From: Papio anubis
Lineage: Eukaryota > Chordata > Mammalia > Primates > Cercopithecidae
Assembly: GCF_008728515.1 (NCBI RefSeq)
Contig: NC_044980.1
Coordinates: 61,935,590-61,999,589 of the forward strand
Length of the DNA: 64,000 nt
Direction: 5' to 3'
The notes below the pieces were generated by a model. The model did not search any database, was not told the origin of the DNA, and saw only the letters and a program-made list of their open reading frames with translations. How positions within the stretch are numbered: the first letter of the stretch is position 1; every line of letters begins with the position of its first letter. Shown here one piece after another: positions 44,207-55,544 of the stretch. Position numbers and translations under genes: made by a program.

Positions 44207-45036
44207 TGTATTAATTTCCTATGGCTTCTGTAATAAATTACTAAAAATGAGCTGACTTAAACCAGCACACATTTATTTTCTCATAGTCCTGAAGGCCAGA
44301 AATCTAAAATCAATTCCTCTGGGTTGAAATCAAGGTGTTGGCAGGGCTGTACTCCCTCTGGAGCCTTAGGGGTGTATGTGTTCCTTGCCTTTTACTGCTC
44401 CTGTTAGCTGCTGGTATTCTTTGGTGTATTAGTCAGTATTCTCCTAAGAAACAGAACCAATAGGATCAACCTATCTCTCTAGAGAAGACCAGTGCTCCAG
44501 CTCATGCAATCACACAGGAGAAATTCCCTTTTACTCGGCCTTTTTCTCGACTCAGATCTTCAGTTGATTGAATAAGGCCGGCCCACTTTGGTGAGGGCAA
44601 TCTACTTTACTCAGTCTATTCATTTAAATGTTGATCTCAACCAGAAACACCTTCACAGTCACATTAAAAATAATGTTTGGTCAAATGTCTGGGCACTCCA
44701 TGGCCCAGTCAAGTGGACACATAAAATTGTCACACTTGGCTTGTGGTGGCATCACTCCAATCTTGGAGGCCAGCATGTTCAATTCTCTTTCTGCCCTGTC
44801 TTTACATGGCCTTCTCCTCTGTATATGTGTATATGTTTTAATCTCCTTCTGCCTCTTTTTTATAAGGATACAAGTGACCACTTTAGGTTCCACCCAGATA
44901 ATCCAAGATCATCTCCCCATCTGAAGGTCCTCAGTCACATCTACAAAGACTATGTTTTTCCAAATAAGAGAACATTTACAGGTCCCAGGGATTAGGACAC
45001 AAATTTCTTCAGAGGACTATTATTCAGCCTATTACA
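44207..45036 (-). mobile_element. MLT1-type MaLR LTR, antisense, with nested MLT2
   Basis: It begins TGTATTAATTTCCTATGGCTT, continues with a CATAGTCCTGAAGGCCAGAAA block and GGTGTTGGCAGGGCTGTACTC, and resumes after the insertion with GGCTTGTGGTGGCATCACTCC, AAAGACTATGTTTTTCCAAAT and AGCCTATTACA. This is MLT1 in reverse, split by another LTR. Confidence 0.8.
44425..44734 (-). mobile_element. MLT2-type ERVL LTR, antisense, inserted in MLT1
   Basis: It starts TGTATTAGTCAGTATTCTCCT and has AAGAAACAGAACCAATAGGAT, CTACTTTACTCAGTCTATTC, AAATGTTGATCTCAACCAGAA and GTCAAGTGGACACATAAAATT, the MLT2 order in reverse. TTTGG before and CTTGG after are a probable 5-bp target duplication. It is shorter than a full MLT2, so internally deleted. 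Confidence 0.75.
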
Positions 45037-45279
45037 TCAATTCATACAACAGCAATTTTATCCACCCAATGTCTTAAACCAGAAATTTGGAACTCACGTT
45101 TGTCATAAAATTCTCCTCAACACCATTTAATCCATCCATAATTCCTGTATTTTCTTTTAAAAAATCTTTTTTTTTCAAGATCATCATGTTCTCGTTAATA
45201 AATCTTAAATTTCCTCAGTAATTTCCCTCTCCTCTGCCACCAACCTAACCGAAAACATAATATCTTTTCCATTCTTTTT

Positions 45280-45582
45280 TTTTCTTTTTCTTTTTTTTTT
45301 GAGACGGAGTCTTGCTCTGATACCCAGGCTGGACTGCAGTGGCCTGATCTTGGCTCACTGCAGCCTCTGCCTTCTGAGTTCAAGCGATTCTCTGCCTCAG
45401 CCTCTCGAGTAGCTGGGATTACAGGCGTGTGCCACCACGCCTGTCTAATTTTTGTATTTTTAGTAGAGACGGAGTTTCACCATCTTGGCCAGGCTGGTCT
45501 TGAACTCTTGACCTCGTGATCCACCGGCCTTGGCCTCCTAAAGTGCTGGGATTACAGGCTTGAGCCACCGCACCTGGTCCTC
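45280..45582 (-). mobile_element. Alu (S-type), antisense
   Basis: It runs GAGACGGAGTCTTGCTCTGAT to GAGCCACCGCACCTGGTCC, with a TTTTTTTTTCTTTTTC tail. Confidence 0.9.
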
Positions 45583-45584
45583 AT

Positions 45585-45790
45585 TCTTATTTTAATAGTT
45601 CATTGATGCCCATTGTAATTTGCTGTTTATTTGTGATGTTATTTGTTAAGTGTCTGTCTCTAGTCACTAGATTATTGGCATTGTGAAGGCAGGACCATAC
45701 ATGTTTTGTTCATCATTATATTTTAGGTCTCAGCATATAGTGCTTAGTACAGAGTAGATGCTCAATAAATATTTAACATATATGTGAATA
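45585..45790 (+). mobile_element. LINE-2 3' end, sense
   Basis: AATTTGCTGTTTATTTGTGAT, ATTGGCATTGTGAAGGCAGGA, GCATATAGTGCTTAGTACAG and AGTAGATGCTCAATAAATATT form the L2 tail. Confidence 0.75.
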
Positions 45791-45889
45791 GATGGATGGC
45801 ACCTTTTCCACCACGAGGAAGCTCCCAGTCTGGTAAAGGGACCATTAAATATATTTTTTAAACCCCAAATTACTTTGTTGATTTAAACT

Positions 45890-46745
45890 GTTCCTATAAG
45901 AACCATCTGTATGCCAGGCATTGTATTAAGCTCACAGGATCCACTGATTAACACATAATATGAAATTCATTGTTTTCACAGAGCTTTACCTTCTAGCTTG
46001 AGAGAAGACAGATAAAGGTGTAATTAATACATAATAAATGCATTTTATGTATGTGTATGTGCTTAACTATAACCTTAGAAAGGGATAAGTGATACGAGAA
46101 AAATAGAGCAGTTTAGAGAAGGGTTGTATACATTTGCAATTTTTAGATGGTGCAGAGCTTCTTGAGAAGTTGAAATTTGAGAAAAGGCCTGAAGGAGCTG
46201 AGGAGGTGGGTGAGTCATGAATGCATCTCAGAAAGGAGTTCCCCAGGCTGAGGGAGCTGCACCTGAGGAAACCCAGGAGGCAAAGGTGGTCCTGGTTAGG
46301 ACGGATGAGGAGGCCGGCGTGGCTGGAGCACGTGAGCTAGGTGGAAAGAGGCCATAGATGAAGGCAGAGCTGCTGGGGGAGCCAAACGTGTAGGGTCTTT
46401 TAGGGCAGTGAAAGGACATTGGTTTCTTGCAGCAGAGAAGGGCCATCATCTGACATATTTTAAAAGTATCTCTCCAGCTCCCTTGTGGACTGTAAGGGAC
46501 TGAGAGTTGAAACAGGCACCCAGGAGGAGTCCTTCCAGCAACTGAGGTGAGAGATGATGGCGGCTTGGACCAGGGTGACAGCAACAGAGATTCTGAGAAA
46601 TAATTAGATTTTGGATACATTTTGAAAACAGGGCCAACAGGAATTTCTGACAAATTGGATACGGAGGGGTGGGGGTTTGGGGGAAGAGAGAGAGAGAGAG
46701 AAGAGAGAGGTCAAGAATATCACCAAGGTTTTTGGTTCATGTAAC
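45890..46745 (-). mobile_element. LINE-2 fragment, antisense, 0.85 kb
   Basis: A long reverse L2 is present: GAAATTTGAGAAAAGGCCTGA, AAAGGAGTTCCCCAGGCTGAG, GAGGAGGCCGGCGTGGCTGG, TGAGAGATGATGGCGGCTTGG and TATCACCAAGGTTTTTGGTTC. A 141-codon minus-strand frame in it is an L2 remnant. Confidence 0.8.
46682..46709 (+). repeat. (AG)n short microsatellite
   Basis: AAGAGAGAGAGAGAGAGAAG in the L2, probably grown from its polypurine stretch. Confidence 0.85.
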
Positions 46746-48680
46746 TGAAAGCTAGCCTAAATTCAGAGTTTTGTCTGGAACTTCTACCCCAAACATTTTA
46801 ATTCCCTAAAGTCACTGGAATGGCTCAACAGCGCTGAACTTTCCAGACAGCTGCATGGAGTTGTCATCCATCCTTCTCTGAACTTACGCCCTGCTCCTCT
46901 CTCCTATCTGCGCACAGAGGACTTGGTCCGATTCCTCCTCCAGAACAATGCTCGGCCCACAGCCCTCATTCCCTCCGTGATGAGCAGTCACTGTGGACCC
47001 TTATCTTCCTCTTGAGGTTGGTCAGAGTCTCGGCATTTACACCCACAGCTCTAGGTAAGGACGTGCTTTGGGGTGTCGTTCTGGCCCCTGCCTTTGCGTT
47101 TGCGCATAGGGCTCTAGTGGCCCAATTATGTTGCTGCAGCAAAGTTTCTCCTTGTTCCGGTCTGGAGCAGTTGAGGTCATCAGCCCCTGGATCTCTGTTG
47201 GCACAGGTGGCTTGGCTGAGTGCCACTTTAGGTAACTGTGACCTGTTTACTCAACTTCTTCCTGGAGTTTTGATATTCTGGTTGTCAGGGCCTCTGGGAA
47301 AGTTTATACGAGGGGCTCAGTGAAGAAGCCGCAGCTGTTCTGAAGTTAGGCTCCTTTCCCCGTGAATGTGCAGCTATGCTGGTGTGTGGATCGGGTGCAC
47401 AGGGCTTTGAGGAATGTGGCGGAGACTCAGTGGCAAGAACAGTTGTCTGTGATTGCTGGGCCTTGTTTTGACGCAGTCCCTCACCCCACATAAGCCTCTC
47501 AGCCAAGAACATAGAAGGGTCAGACCTCTCACGTTTCCTCCCCTGTGAGATCGGATCGCCACTGTGATGGCATTTCTCCCCATCTTCAGTTGCCGGGCAG
47601 ACCCTGTGTGTGTGCGCGCACGTCTTTGAGCCCACAAACCTTGTGTATTTGCAACGAAAGTCTCTGGGGAGAATGAATTTAAATGGACTCTCAACTATTT
47701 GTTCTGGAGCGGCATGGCACGTGTTTACTTAAGTCACCAGCCTCCTTCCTAAATGCAGTCATGAGCTCTCCCAAACTCCAGAGACACCCAAACGACCAAA
47801 TATTCAGAGAACCCGTGCCCTTCCCCTGCTCTAGCCCCACAGGCCGGTCTGGGTTGCTGGTCTGACCAGGAGCCGGCTGGGCAGGGTGGCTGTGAGCTGC
47901 CGGTGTGGCCCCAGGCTAGTGAAAGGGTCCTCGGTGTTCAAAACCCGGAAGTGCTGGCAGGCTTCCCTCACTGGGGAACTGAAAGTGGTGAAAACAGAGG
48001 ATGCGTTCCTCAGCCTATCACAGAAAGCCCTCTGCACTGAAAACTGCTTCCGAAGAGAAACAGAGACTTCACTGGTCTCTTCCCCATGACTTGCCCTTGC
48101 CCTAATTAACTTCTGAATTTACATCACCTGTGAGTTCTGCCCTAATTCAGGGACTTGGGTGGAGAGGTTTGGGACAGTGGCCAAAACCAAGGGACTGTCC
48201 GCATAACCCTTTAGAAACAGCCATGACCTGGTGCAGAGCTGAGCCAGCTTTGGCCACACTCTTTGGGATGCTGACTCAACACAGCTCATTATATCTGATT
48301 GAATTTATCTTTCATTACCGCGCAATCAAATTAAAGGACAAGAAGGCATTTTTCTCCGTGTTCTGAAAGTGGTTGCAGCAAAACCCACTATGAAGCGTTT
48401 ATTCTTTCTTGTATTCTTTAGGCTTGGCAGAATCAGAGGGAGGTAGGTGTGTGACTTCATTTAGGGGAAGGTGAGCTCTGATGGCAATATTTTCTCCAAA
48501 TGCCACACATGAAGTGGGAGACGTGACAGCCAAGCCTGCAGGGACCCTATCTCTGAAAATGTGAGTGGAACAAAGCACCTCTGGGCTCTGGATCATTTTC
48601 TTGTGTGCTCCTAGGGTCTAGTTGGTTTAAACTCTTGAAGGCTGCAGTATGTTTTTTGATATACCCCATGTGAAGGGACA
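46746..48680. other. GC-richer unique segment without recognised repeats
   Basis: This 1.9 kb has no Alu, L1, MIR or LTR that I can see and is richer in GC and CpG than its surroundings (for example GTGTGTGCGCGCACG near 47.62 kb). It contains donor-like CTCTAGGTAAGGACG (47,049-47,063). Overlapping frames of 60-116 codons exist on both strands but none looks like a known family. Candidate enhancer or non-coding RNA exon. Confidence 0.35.
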
Positions 48681-48770
48681 TTTATTTAGCATTAATTGTG
48701 GACTGGGCACTGTTCTAATGGCTTTGCATGTATTCACTTAGGTTTACAAATTACTGAATATTGTTAACAA
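48681..48770 (-). mobile_element. MIR fragment, antisense
   Basis: TGGACTGGGCACTGTTCTAAT, GGCTTTGCATGTATTCACTTA are the 5' part of antisense MIR. Confidence 0.55.
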
Positions 48771-49664
48771 AATCTAAGGAGCACAGGAGTGTGCACTGTG
48801 TTCTTTTGTTCCTGTAAAGACAGCAATCATTACATTGCAAGTGAGGGAAAAGTGGAAGGGTACCCGAGAAAATGGTAGACTGGTTGTCTTTGAGGAGACG
48901 AACTCAGGGACTGTGGTGTGGGAGGGAGATTTTTCATTGAACATACACACTGCTCTGTTTGAATTATGTTTGACCATGTGGGATGCATTCTTATTTCAAT
49001 ATAAAAATACTGCATTTATTTTTAAAGGGAACAAAATGAAAACTTTGTAGGCCCAGGCAACTTTATGGGTCAGATCCTGAATCCTGGAGTAGGGCAAGTC
49101 CAAGGCAATACTGTATGTAGAATGGCAGAATGGGACGGGGAACTTTGAGAATTATTTTTCTTCAGACAAAAAGACACAAAAGAGCTTGCTATCCTGGTGA
49201 CTGAGGAACAGTTCTAATCTCAAATTGGAAGCTAGAAATTTAGGAAGCAGAACTCGAAATAGCAGTAAAGTCCACTTGATGTGAACCAGTGTCAAGGTAA
49301 AATGAGAAATGTGAGCCCACCCCTGTAACTCACCCACTATGTATGTGTTGTTCTAATTCCAAGATTTCCTCACTCTGCAAGTCAGGCAGGCCTCGCTTTC
49401 CCATCCTACCAGACTCAGACCCAGCTGATGAAAACCTATGATGTGCCTATTATACATACAGTCAGAACGCTGGCCCAGTCATCTGGTCCTCAAGTGTATG
49501 TATTATAGATGGAGGTTACTGTGCTAGGGTTGTGTGGAAGCCAAGACAGCTGGGACTCAAAGTCTGCCATTCCTGGAAACCACTCTCTACAAGGATAACA
49601 CATACATCAAAAACTCTAACTGAGAACTGACTGTGATTAGGACCACCAGAGGAATAGGTAGAGG
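48771..49664. other. Unique intergenic sequence
   Basis: About 900 bases with no recognised element. Confidence 0.35.
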
Positions 49665-50330
49665 GGCATAGGGTTTCAGAGAAGAGAAGGATTACATTAA
49701 TCAAGAGGCAATTGGGGCATTCCAAAAGGGCTTTGCTTGCCATTGGAATTTTGGTAGAGGGAAGGAAGGATATTTCATGCAGAGAGAGTGGCTTAAGCAG
49801 GGAGAGCCAGGTGTGTTTAGGGAACAGGTACAGAAGTGGTTGAAATGCATTGGAAAGGGAGTGGAGGGAGAACAGCCTGGAAAGATAGGGAAGGGTAAGC
49901 TTACAGGGAGTCTTGAAGTTATACATTCTGTGTAAGCAATGGGAAGTCATTTCGTTGTTCCAAGCAGAGGAGTGGCAGGACTTGAGCTGCAGTGCAGCAG
50001 AGGGGAAGAGGTAAGAATGAGGGTTTGGGAAATGGTCCAGCTGAGAGCCAGTGAGAGTAGAAGCAGAAGGAATGAAAAGAAGCCATTAATGACGGATTTT
50101 TTCAAAAAGCAGAAAAGAGAAATGACAATTGATTGGGTGTTAGAATAGAGGGAGCAAGGGGTGAACTTTTGCACCTGGTTTATCAGGAAGAAAGGGCTGG
50201 AATAAGCAAGTTTGGAGGCAGTGGTGCCAAAGGGGATGATGAGTTAGCACAGGGATTTTGGGGGTCTTGCACACAACACAGAAAAGTGAGACTGGAGCTG
50301 AGCAGAGGAGCTAGAGATATTTTTGGGAGT
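49665..50330 (-). mobile_element. LINE-2-like fragment, antisense
   Basis: GGGGCATTCCAAAAGGGCTTT, AATGGGAAGTCATTTCGTTG, AGCAGAGGAGTGGCAGGACTT are L2 reverse-complement phrases. The right end is less sure. Confidence 0.55.
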
Positions 50331-50786
50331 GACCTCTGTAGCTGAAACAGTCCAAGCCCAAAGAATAGATGATCTTTGCAATTAAAGATTTTTGAAAGGA
50401 GAAAACAGGACATGATCTGGCAAGGTAAGCCAAAGAAAGAGGAGACAAGATAGAATAAGAAGTGGAAGGCGGAATCATGGAATCATCATAGTTCTGGCAG
50501 TGCAACACAGGAGTTTGTGATACAACTTGCTACATGCACAGAAGTTTGAGGAGGATGAGATGAGAAAGGCCACTGTTTAAGGCAGCTCAGAGGTCACTGG
50601 TGACCTTTAAGAGAACTGATTTTGGAGAGCATTGGGTGAAGGAAACAAAAGGTTTAAAGCATAGTTTGCAAATTTCAGCACCATAGGTTGAATTTGACAA
50701 GTAGTATTTTATTTGATCCTCAATTCTTAAAACATCAAATAAATGTATAACATTTAAAAATTGGTAGCTTTCACATAAAAATTCAT

Positions 50787-50836
50787 AATTCCAAACCCAC
50801 GTGATCTGGTCCCTCAGATCACGTGGGTTTGGAATT
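50787..50836. repeat. Perfect 22-bp inverted repeat with 6-base loop, holding CACGTG
   Basis: Positions 50,787-50,808 (starting AATTCCAAACCCACGTGATC) are exactly complementary to 50,815-50,836, with loop GTCCCT. Each arm carries CACGTG, the canonical E-box for MYC/MAX and USF. No repeat family I recognise explains it. Confidence 0.95.
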
Positions 50837-50889
50837 CAGGCTCTCATTCCTCTGTAGCTGGGTGTTGGCGGAGCTCTTCTAGCAGAGGC

Positions 50890-51440
50890 GTGGGTCGGGG
50901 AGGTAAGTGGAGTTGCCCCCTCTGCAAATGCAGGACCAGCCAAAACTGGGCCTACTCTATTGATAATGGAATGTCAAGTTACCTCGTAGGTAGAACAGAG
51001 ACAAACTGCAAGTCATATAGCCTGGGCTGGCGCAATAGACAAACACCTAATCACACCTGGAACCAACAATTCCTCCCCATGGAACCAGGAAGACTGTGAC
51101 ATGACTCGAACCTGAATACTGGAACTCTTTCAAAAGTGAAGGGGCCATTGGCCCAGGAGATTTGGGTATAAAATCCACCTCAAACTACTTTACTGTAAAT
51201 GGTCAAATTTGAATCTGTCCAATCAGACCCTTCCAAGCCAACATTCCGAAATCCTCTCCCTTGCTCTATCACTCCTTAAATCTTGCTCTAGCCCCCAGAT
51301 TGAGGAGGCAGATTTGAGCATCTCCTGTCTCCTTGCTGGCTAGTCTTGCAATCAAGCCTTTCTTTTCTCAAAAGCTGATGCCACAATATTGGTTTTTTGT
51401 GCATCTGGCAGTGAGCCCCTTTACTCTGTGACACCTCCAG
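50890..51440 (+). mobile_element. Probable ERV LTR (degraded)
   Basis: ATCTGTCCAATCAGACCCTTC, CACTCCTTAAATCTTGCTCTA, GCAATCAAGCCTTTCTTTTC and CATCTGGCAGTGAGCCCC are in LTR-like order: CCAAT-type box, promoter region, poly(A) region, end. The ends and family are unknown. Confidence 0.45.
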
Positions 51441-51845
51441 TGTGCCCCATCTGGTCTGGCTCTCTCAACTCCACTGCCTGTCTGTTTGCACTTCTGGTGA
51501 ATGCATGTGGAGGTGGTGAGGGAATACAGGTTATTTACACAGACGATGCCTTTGAAAGTTTGGAGATGATGTGCAGAAAAGAAGGAAGATAGTAAATCAG
51601 GGTGCTGGGGAGGAGAAAATGGGTGTGTTTGGGTAAGGCAGACTCAAGCCCTTTCTGGTGTTGCCCAAGAGAAGGACTTAAGTAAAGAATAGGGGACAGA
51701 AAGGTGAGAGAAAATGACTGATAAACTCATAATTCAATGTGGGAACTAAGAAAGAAGCAACTTTGGAAAGGAAAAGAGAAAAGTAGGAAAGAGAGCAAAG
51801 AACAGAAATGGCTCAGGTTGGGGCAACTTTAAGAAGGAGAGGAGG

Positions 51846-52128
51846 TGGGTCAGGCACGGGGGGTTCATGTCTGTGACCCCAGGACTTTGGGAGGCTGAGG
51901 CAGGCGAATCACCTGAGGTCAGGGGTTTGAGACCAGCCTGGCCAACATGGCAAAACCCAGTCTCTGGTAAAAATAGAAAATTAGCTGGGCGTGGTGGCAG
52001 GCACCTATTATCCCAGCTACTAGGGAGGCTGAGGCGGGAGAATTGCTTGAACCCGAGAGGGAGAGGTTGCAGTGGGCTGAGATTGTCCTGCTCCACTCCA
52101 GCCTGTGGGATAGAGCGAGACTCTGTCT

Positions 52129-52167
<39 letters not shown>
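51846..52167 (+). mobile_element. Alu (S-type) with a 38-base A-tail
   Basis: It begins GGGTCAGGCACGGGGGGTTCA and ends in an uninterrupted A-tail at 52,130-52,167. A long pure tail suggests either youth or expansion, although the body is moderately diverged. Confidence 0.9.
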
Positions 52168-52170
<3 letters not shown>

Positions 52171-52626
52171 AGAGGAGGGAGGAGAGGCAGGAGAAGAGCT
52201 GGGATAATGTTCCTTGCTGGGCATGCTAATAAAATGGGGCTTCGGTCAAGGTGAATCAGCACATGTGGGGCGGATTCTGGGGCAGAGCAGTAATTTGGTG
52301 GCCCTCAAGTGAATCTTCTTTAAGTATTTGTCCAATAGCCATTTTGTGATGGCAAGGAGATACCAATTTTCTCTTTAAAAGATTGCATACCTATGTTTAT
52401 ATTTTGAAATTTAGGCTTATTACATAAACTGAATATAGTATATCACTTAGGTGAAATTGTCTTTCACCTCACTTTTTTCTGTAGTGTTAGGCGCTCCCGT
52501 TTACTAAGTATGGAGAAAGTTACATGGACAGTTAGTAACATTTTTTTCAAAGTGTATTTAATGGCTATTTTGTAAAATCTCACATCCACTATAACAAAAC
52601 ATTTTCTTTATTTCTTTGGTCCACTC

Positions 52627-52956
52627 TATCTTTTTTCTTTTTTTTGAGACTCAGTCTCGCTCTGTCGCCAGGCTGGAATGAAGTGGCATGATCTCAGCTC
52701 ACTGCAACCTCCGCCTCCTGGGTTCAAGCAATTCTTGTGCCTCAGCCTCCTGAGTAGCTGGAATTACAGGCATGTGCCACCACGCCCAGCTAATGTTTTT
52801 AGTTTTAGTAGAGACGGGGTTTCACCATGTTTGTTGAAACACCAGGATGTTTCACCAGGAGATCATCAGGATGGTCTCGATCTCCTGACCTCGTGATCCA
52901 CCCAGCTTGGCCTCCCAAAGTGCTGGGATTACAGGTGTGAGCCACTGTGCCTGGCC
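52627..52956 (-). mobile_element. Alu, antisense, with an internal duplication
   Basis: It runs GAGACTCAGTCTCGCTCTGTC to GAGCCACTGTGCCTGGCC. In the left part GTTTCACCATGTTTGTTGAAA is followed by CACCAGGATGTTTCACCAGGA before the normal ATGGTCTCGATCTCCTGACC, an extra 40 or so bases. Confidence 0.88.
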
Positions 52957-52976
52957 TTTTTTTTTTTTTTTTTTTC
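52957..52976 (+). repeat. Poly(T) run at the head of an antisense Alu
   Basis: About 19 T follow the Alu head directly, on the side opposite its own T-tail. It may be the tail of a second, lost or heavily truncated element inserted at the same place. Confidence 0.8.
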
Positions 52977-53051
52977 TTCTGAGCCAGAGAACTTCCTAGG
53001 AGACTTATTAGAGTAATTGCATTGAGATAATAAAGTGAACAACTGTGACTA

Positions 53052-53477
53052 GTGAATCAGACTGCAGCCTGCATTGTGCAGTGTCTGTATTTCCTTAGCT
53101 CCTCAAGTGTGCCAGGATCTCCAGATCTGATCCCAAGATCTGTGATTCTGTCTGCACTGAACCATCCAAGGTGCTGGAGTGTGCCACAGAGAAAGATCGT
53201 GTCGTGCAGAATGCTTTTTAACTTTACACATTGGTGGGAACCAGGAGTGGACTTTCTTTTGGCCGGCAATGTGAAAAGTGTCATGTGGAGAGCTGAAGCC
53301 ACTGACAACATATTGCAGATTTACTTCCCTGTTGGTTTAGTTCCCCTTTCTGATAAATTGGCAGCTGTAGTAGCTGGCCCACTCCTTCATCTGATTTTGG
53401 ATGGGGTTTGGGCTCAATATGGAATTGGTTTGCTGTCAGTATTGCTGAGGATACAAAAGGAGGTCTCTTCAAGGTAA
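53052..53477 (+). other. Open frame of 141 codons in repeat-free sequence (unrecognised)
   Basis: An ATG-started frame lies in unique sequence directly after an Alu and is longer than most chance frames here. It encodes no family I recognise: mixed hydrophobic segments (LLAGNVKSVMW, LAAVVAGPLLHLIL), no signal peptide that convinces me. An overlapping 84-codon frame runs on the other strand. Most likely chance. Confidence 0.15.
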
Positions 53478-53778
53478 ATAAAAGGACCACAAAGCCTCAG
53501 ACAGGAGGCTGCAGGTCTGTGGCAAAGGCAGAGAATAGAATGATTGTCTCAAGAGGCTAGTAGGGTGAGCGTGACTGAAATGATAGGCCTTGCAGGCTCT
53601 TCCTGGGGCCAGACTTGCATGTGGACTGAGGGTGGCTGGAGGTGGGGGGTGGCTGGGAAGGGAAAGAGAGAAAACTAGAAGTATAGAAGTACAGGAAGCT
53701 GTAATCAGATTTTGGAATTCTAGTCTCTATTATTGTTGTTGTGAAATCTTTTCAAAGTCTCTTTTTTTAAAGTACAGT

Positions 53779-54066
53779 TTGGAGGCTGGGTGACTCACAC
53801 TTGTAATCTCAGCACCTTTGGAGGGTAAGGCAAGAGGATTTATTGAGACCAAGGGTTTGAGACTAGCCTGGGCAACATACAGAGACCCCATCTCTAAAAA
53901 AATAAAAAATTAGCTGGCTGTGGTGGTGCAGCTGTAGCTACTCAGGAGGCTGAGAGGGGAGGATCACTTTAGCCCAGGAGTTTGAGCTATGACCATGCCA
54001 CTGCACTCCAGCCTGGGTGAGGAAAGAAGACCCTGTCTCTAAAAAAGCAAAAAAAAAACAAACAGC
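53779..54066 (+). mobile_element. Alu (J-type), with 10-bp target duplication
   Basis: It begins TTGGAGGCTGGGTGACTCACA and ends in CAAAAAAAAAACAAACAGC. AAAGTACAGT occurs directly before (53,769-53,778) and directly after (54,067-54,076). High divergence makes it one of the oldest Alus with a readable duplication. Confidence 0.9.
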
Positions 54067-54076
54067 AAAGTACAGT

Positions 54077-55528
54077 CCTATAAAATGATAATTTCAAAAA
54101 CACTTGGTCTATGATATGTGAATTGCTTCGAGGACTGTCACCATAAAAGTTTCATGTCACGAAAACACTTCCTGTTTCCAAATTGCCTTTGGTCTGAACA
54201 TCCAAATTGTAATACATTTGTGGCAACCTCCAAAATAATGCATTTCTCACGTGATGGAACATGGCACATCACTTTACCTGTCATTTTACTTTTAATCATA
54301 ACTGAGTAGCATTGGTCACTTACACCTATTGACGAGAGAGGCAGCCTTCCTGGATATATTTACGTCTTATTAAAATCATGTAATGAGCATTTGAAGAGGG
54401 AGGAGACACATCATGGTGATGATGGCCATGGGTTATGCTCCCTGGGTCTTGGTTTCCTTATTGTAAACTCTGGAGGACTGCTGGTGGCGTGGGCTGGAGA
54501 GTTTCCTCCTTTTTAAATGTCTGAAAACATGACAAAAGCTAAGATGGTGTTTAGGACTGAGTTTGAATGTTTCTGATAAGCAGGCAGCAGCGCAAATGTC
54601 TCAGGTTGGGATTTGTATTTGCTTGTTTTTTGTTAGGAAAATAGGCCATTTGTATCATTGCCTCAAAAAACTCTTTTGAACTGCACGAAGGCAATTACTG
54701 TCCATTACGTGTTTAAAGCTCCCCATAGCTAGGATGTACATTTGCAGGCTGAATACAATAGAGCTCTTTAGAGAACACAGGGAGGCCTTATATAATCAGT
54801 GTGAACAATATATTTACTCTCATTTTGTAGGATTTAGGATATGGCATTGCTACTTTCAGTGATTCTGGAGACTGTGGGTTTTGCTTCTTTGTTTGCTATG
54901 GATTGTGTGATGCTACTGATGTCCAAGATCTGGTGCAAGGACCAATGAATAGCATGTGTCTTTCCTGAAATGATTCCACTCTACGGCCCCCGCAAGAATG
55001 GAAACTTTCCCAGGGAACTTTTTAAGGAATGTTTCAGGTCCCAATTTCTGTGGTTTTACTTATTTCCCCTTTTTGAAGCAGTCAACTTTCAAGCATTGCC
55101 CTTCTGCTAGTGATCATTGGCATATCGCTGGCCAACACGGATGAACCCTGAGAGTAAGAAAACCTTGCCGCCTCCAACTGGATACCCCCTTTAATGATCA
55201 GAATCCCACACTTTCCAAATCAGCATATTGATCTCATCCACAGAAATGGTGTGGTAGCCCAATTTTTCTTCTGTCTTCTTCCACCTCCAAACTGCATTGG
55301 AATGTGTCTTCCGCTGGTTGCACTTACTGAAGGTCATAAGAAATAGTTGATGAATTCTATTTACCTGATATTTAGTTACCAGGTCCCCTAAAACCTCATT
55401 TCTGGTGGGCAAGTCATCTGAATCCCATAGCACAATATGCTGTCATTTAATCAACCACTTCATTACCACATAGTGTGAACAGCTGGCTTCTCATCCTGGA
55501 CTAAGGAAGTCCTTAGTGCAGTCCACTT
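54077..55528. other. Unique intergenic sequence
   Basis: About 1.45 kb without recognised repeats. It contains an 80-codon minus-strand frame (55,191-55,433) with a protein-like composition, noted among the findings. No splice or promoter context supports a gene. Confidence 0.35.
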
Positions 55529-55544
55529 TGAAAATGGGAACTAA

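Noticed and set aside
46228..46653. 141-codon minus-strand frame
   Set aside because: It lies wholly inside the L2 fragment at 45.89-46.75 kb.
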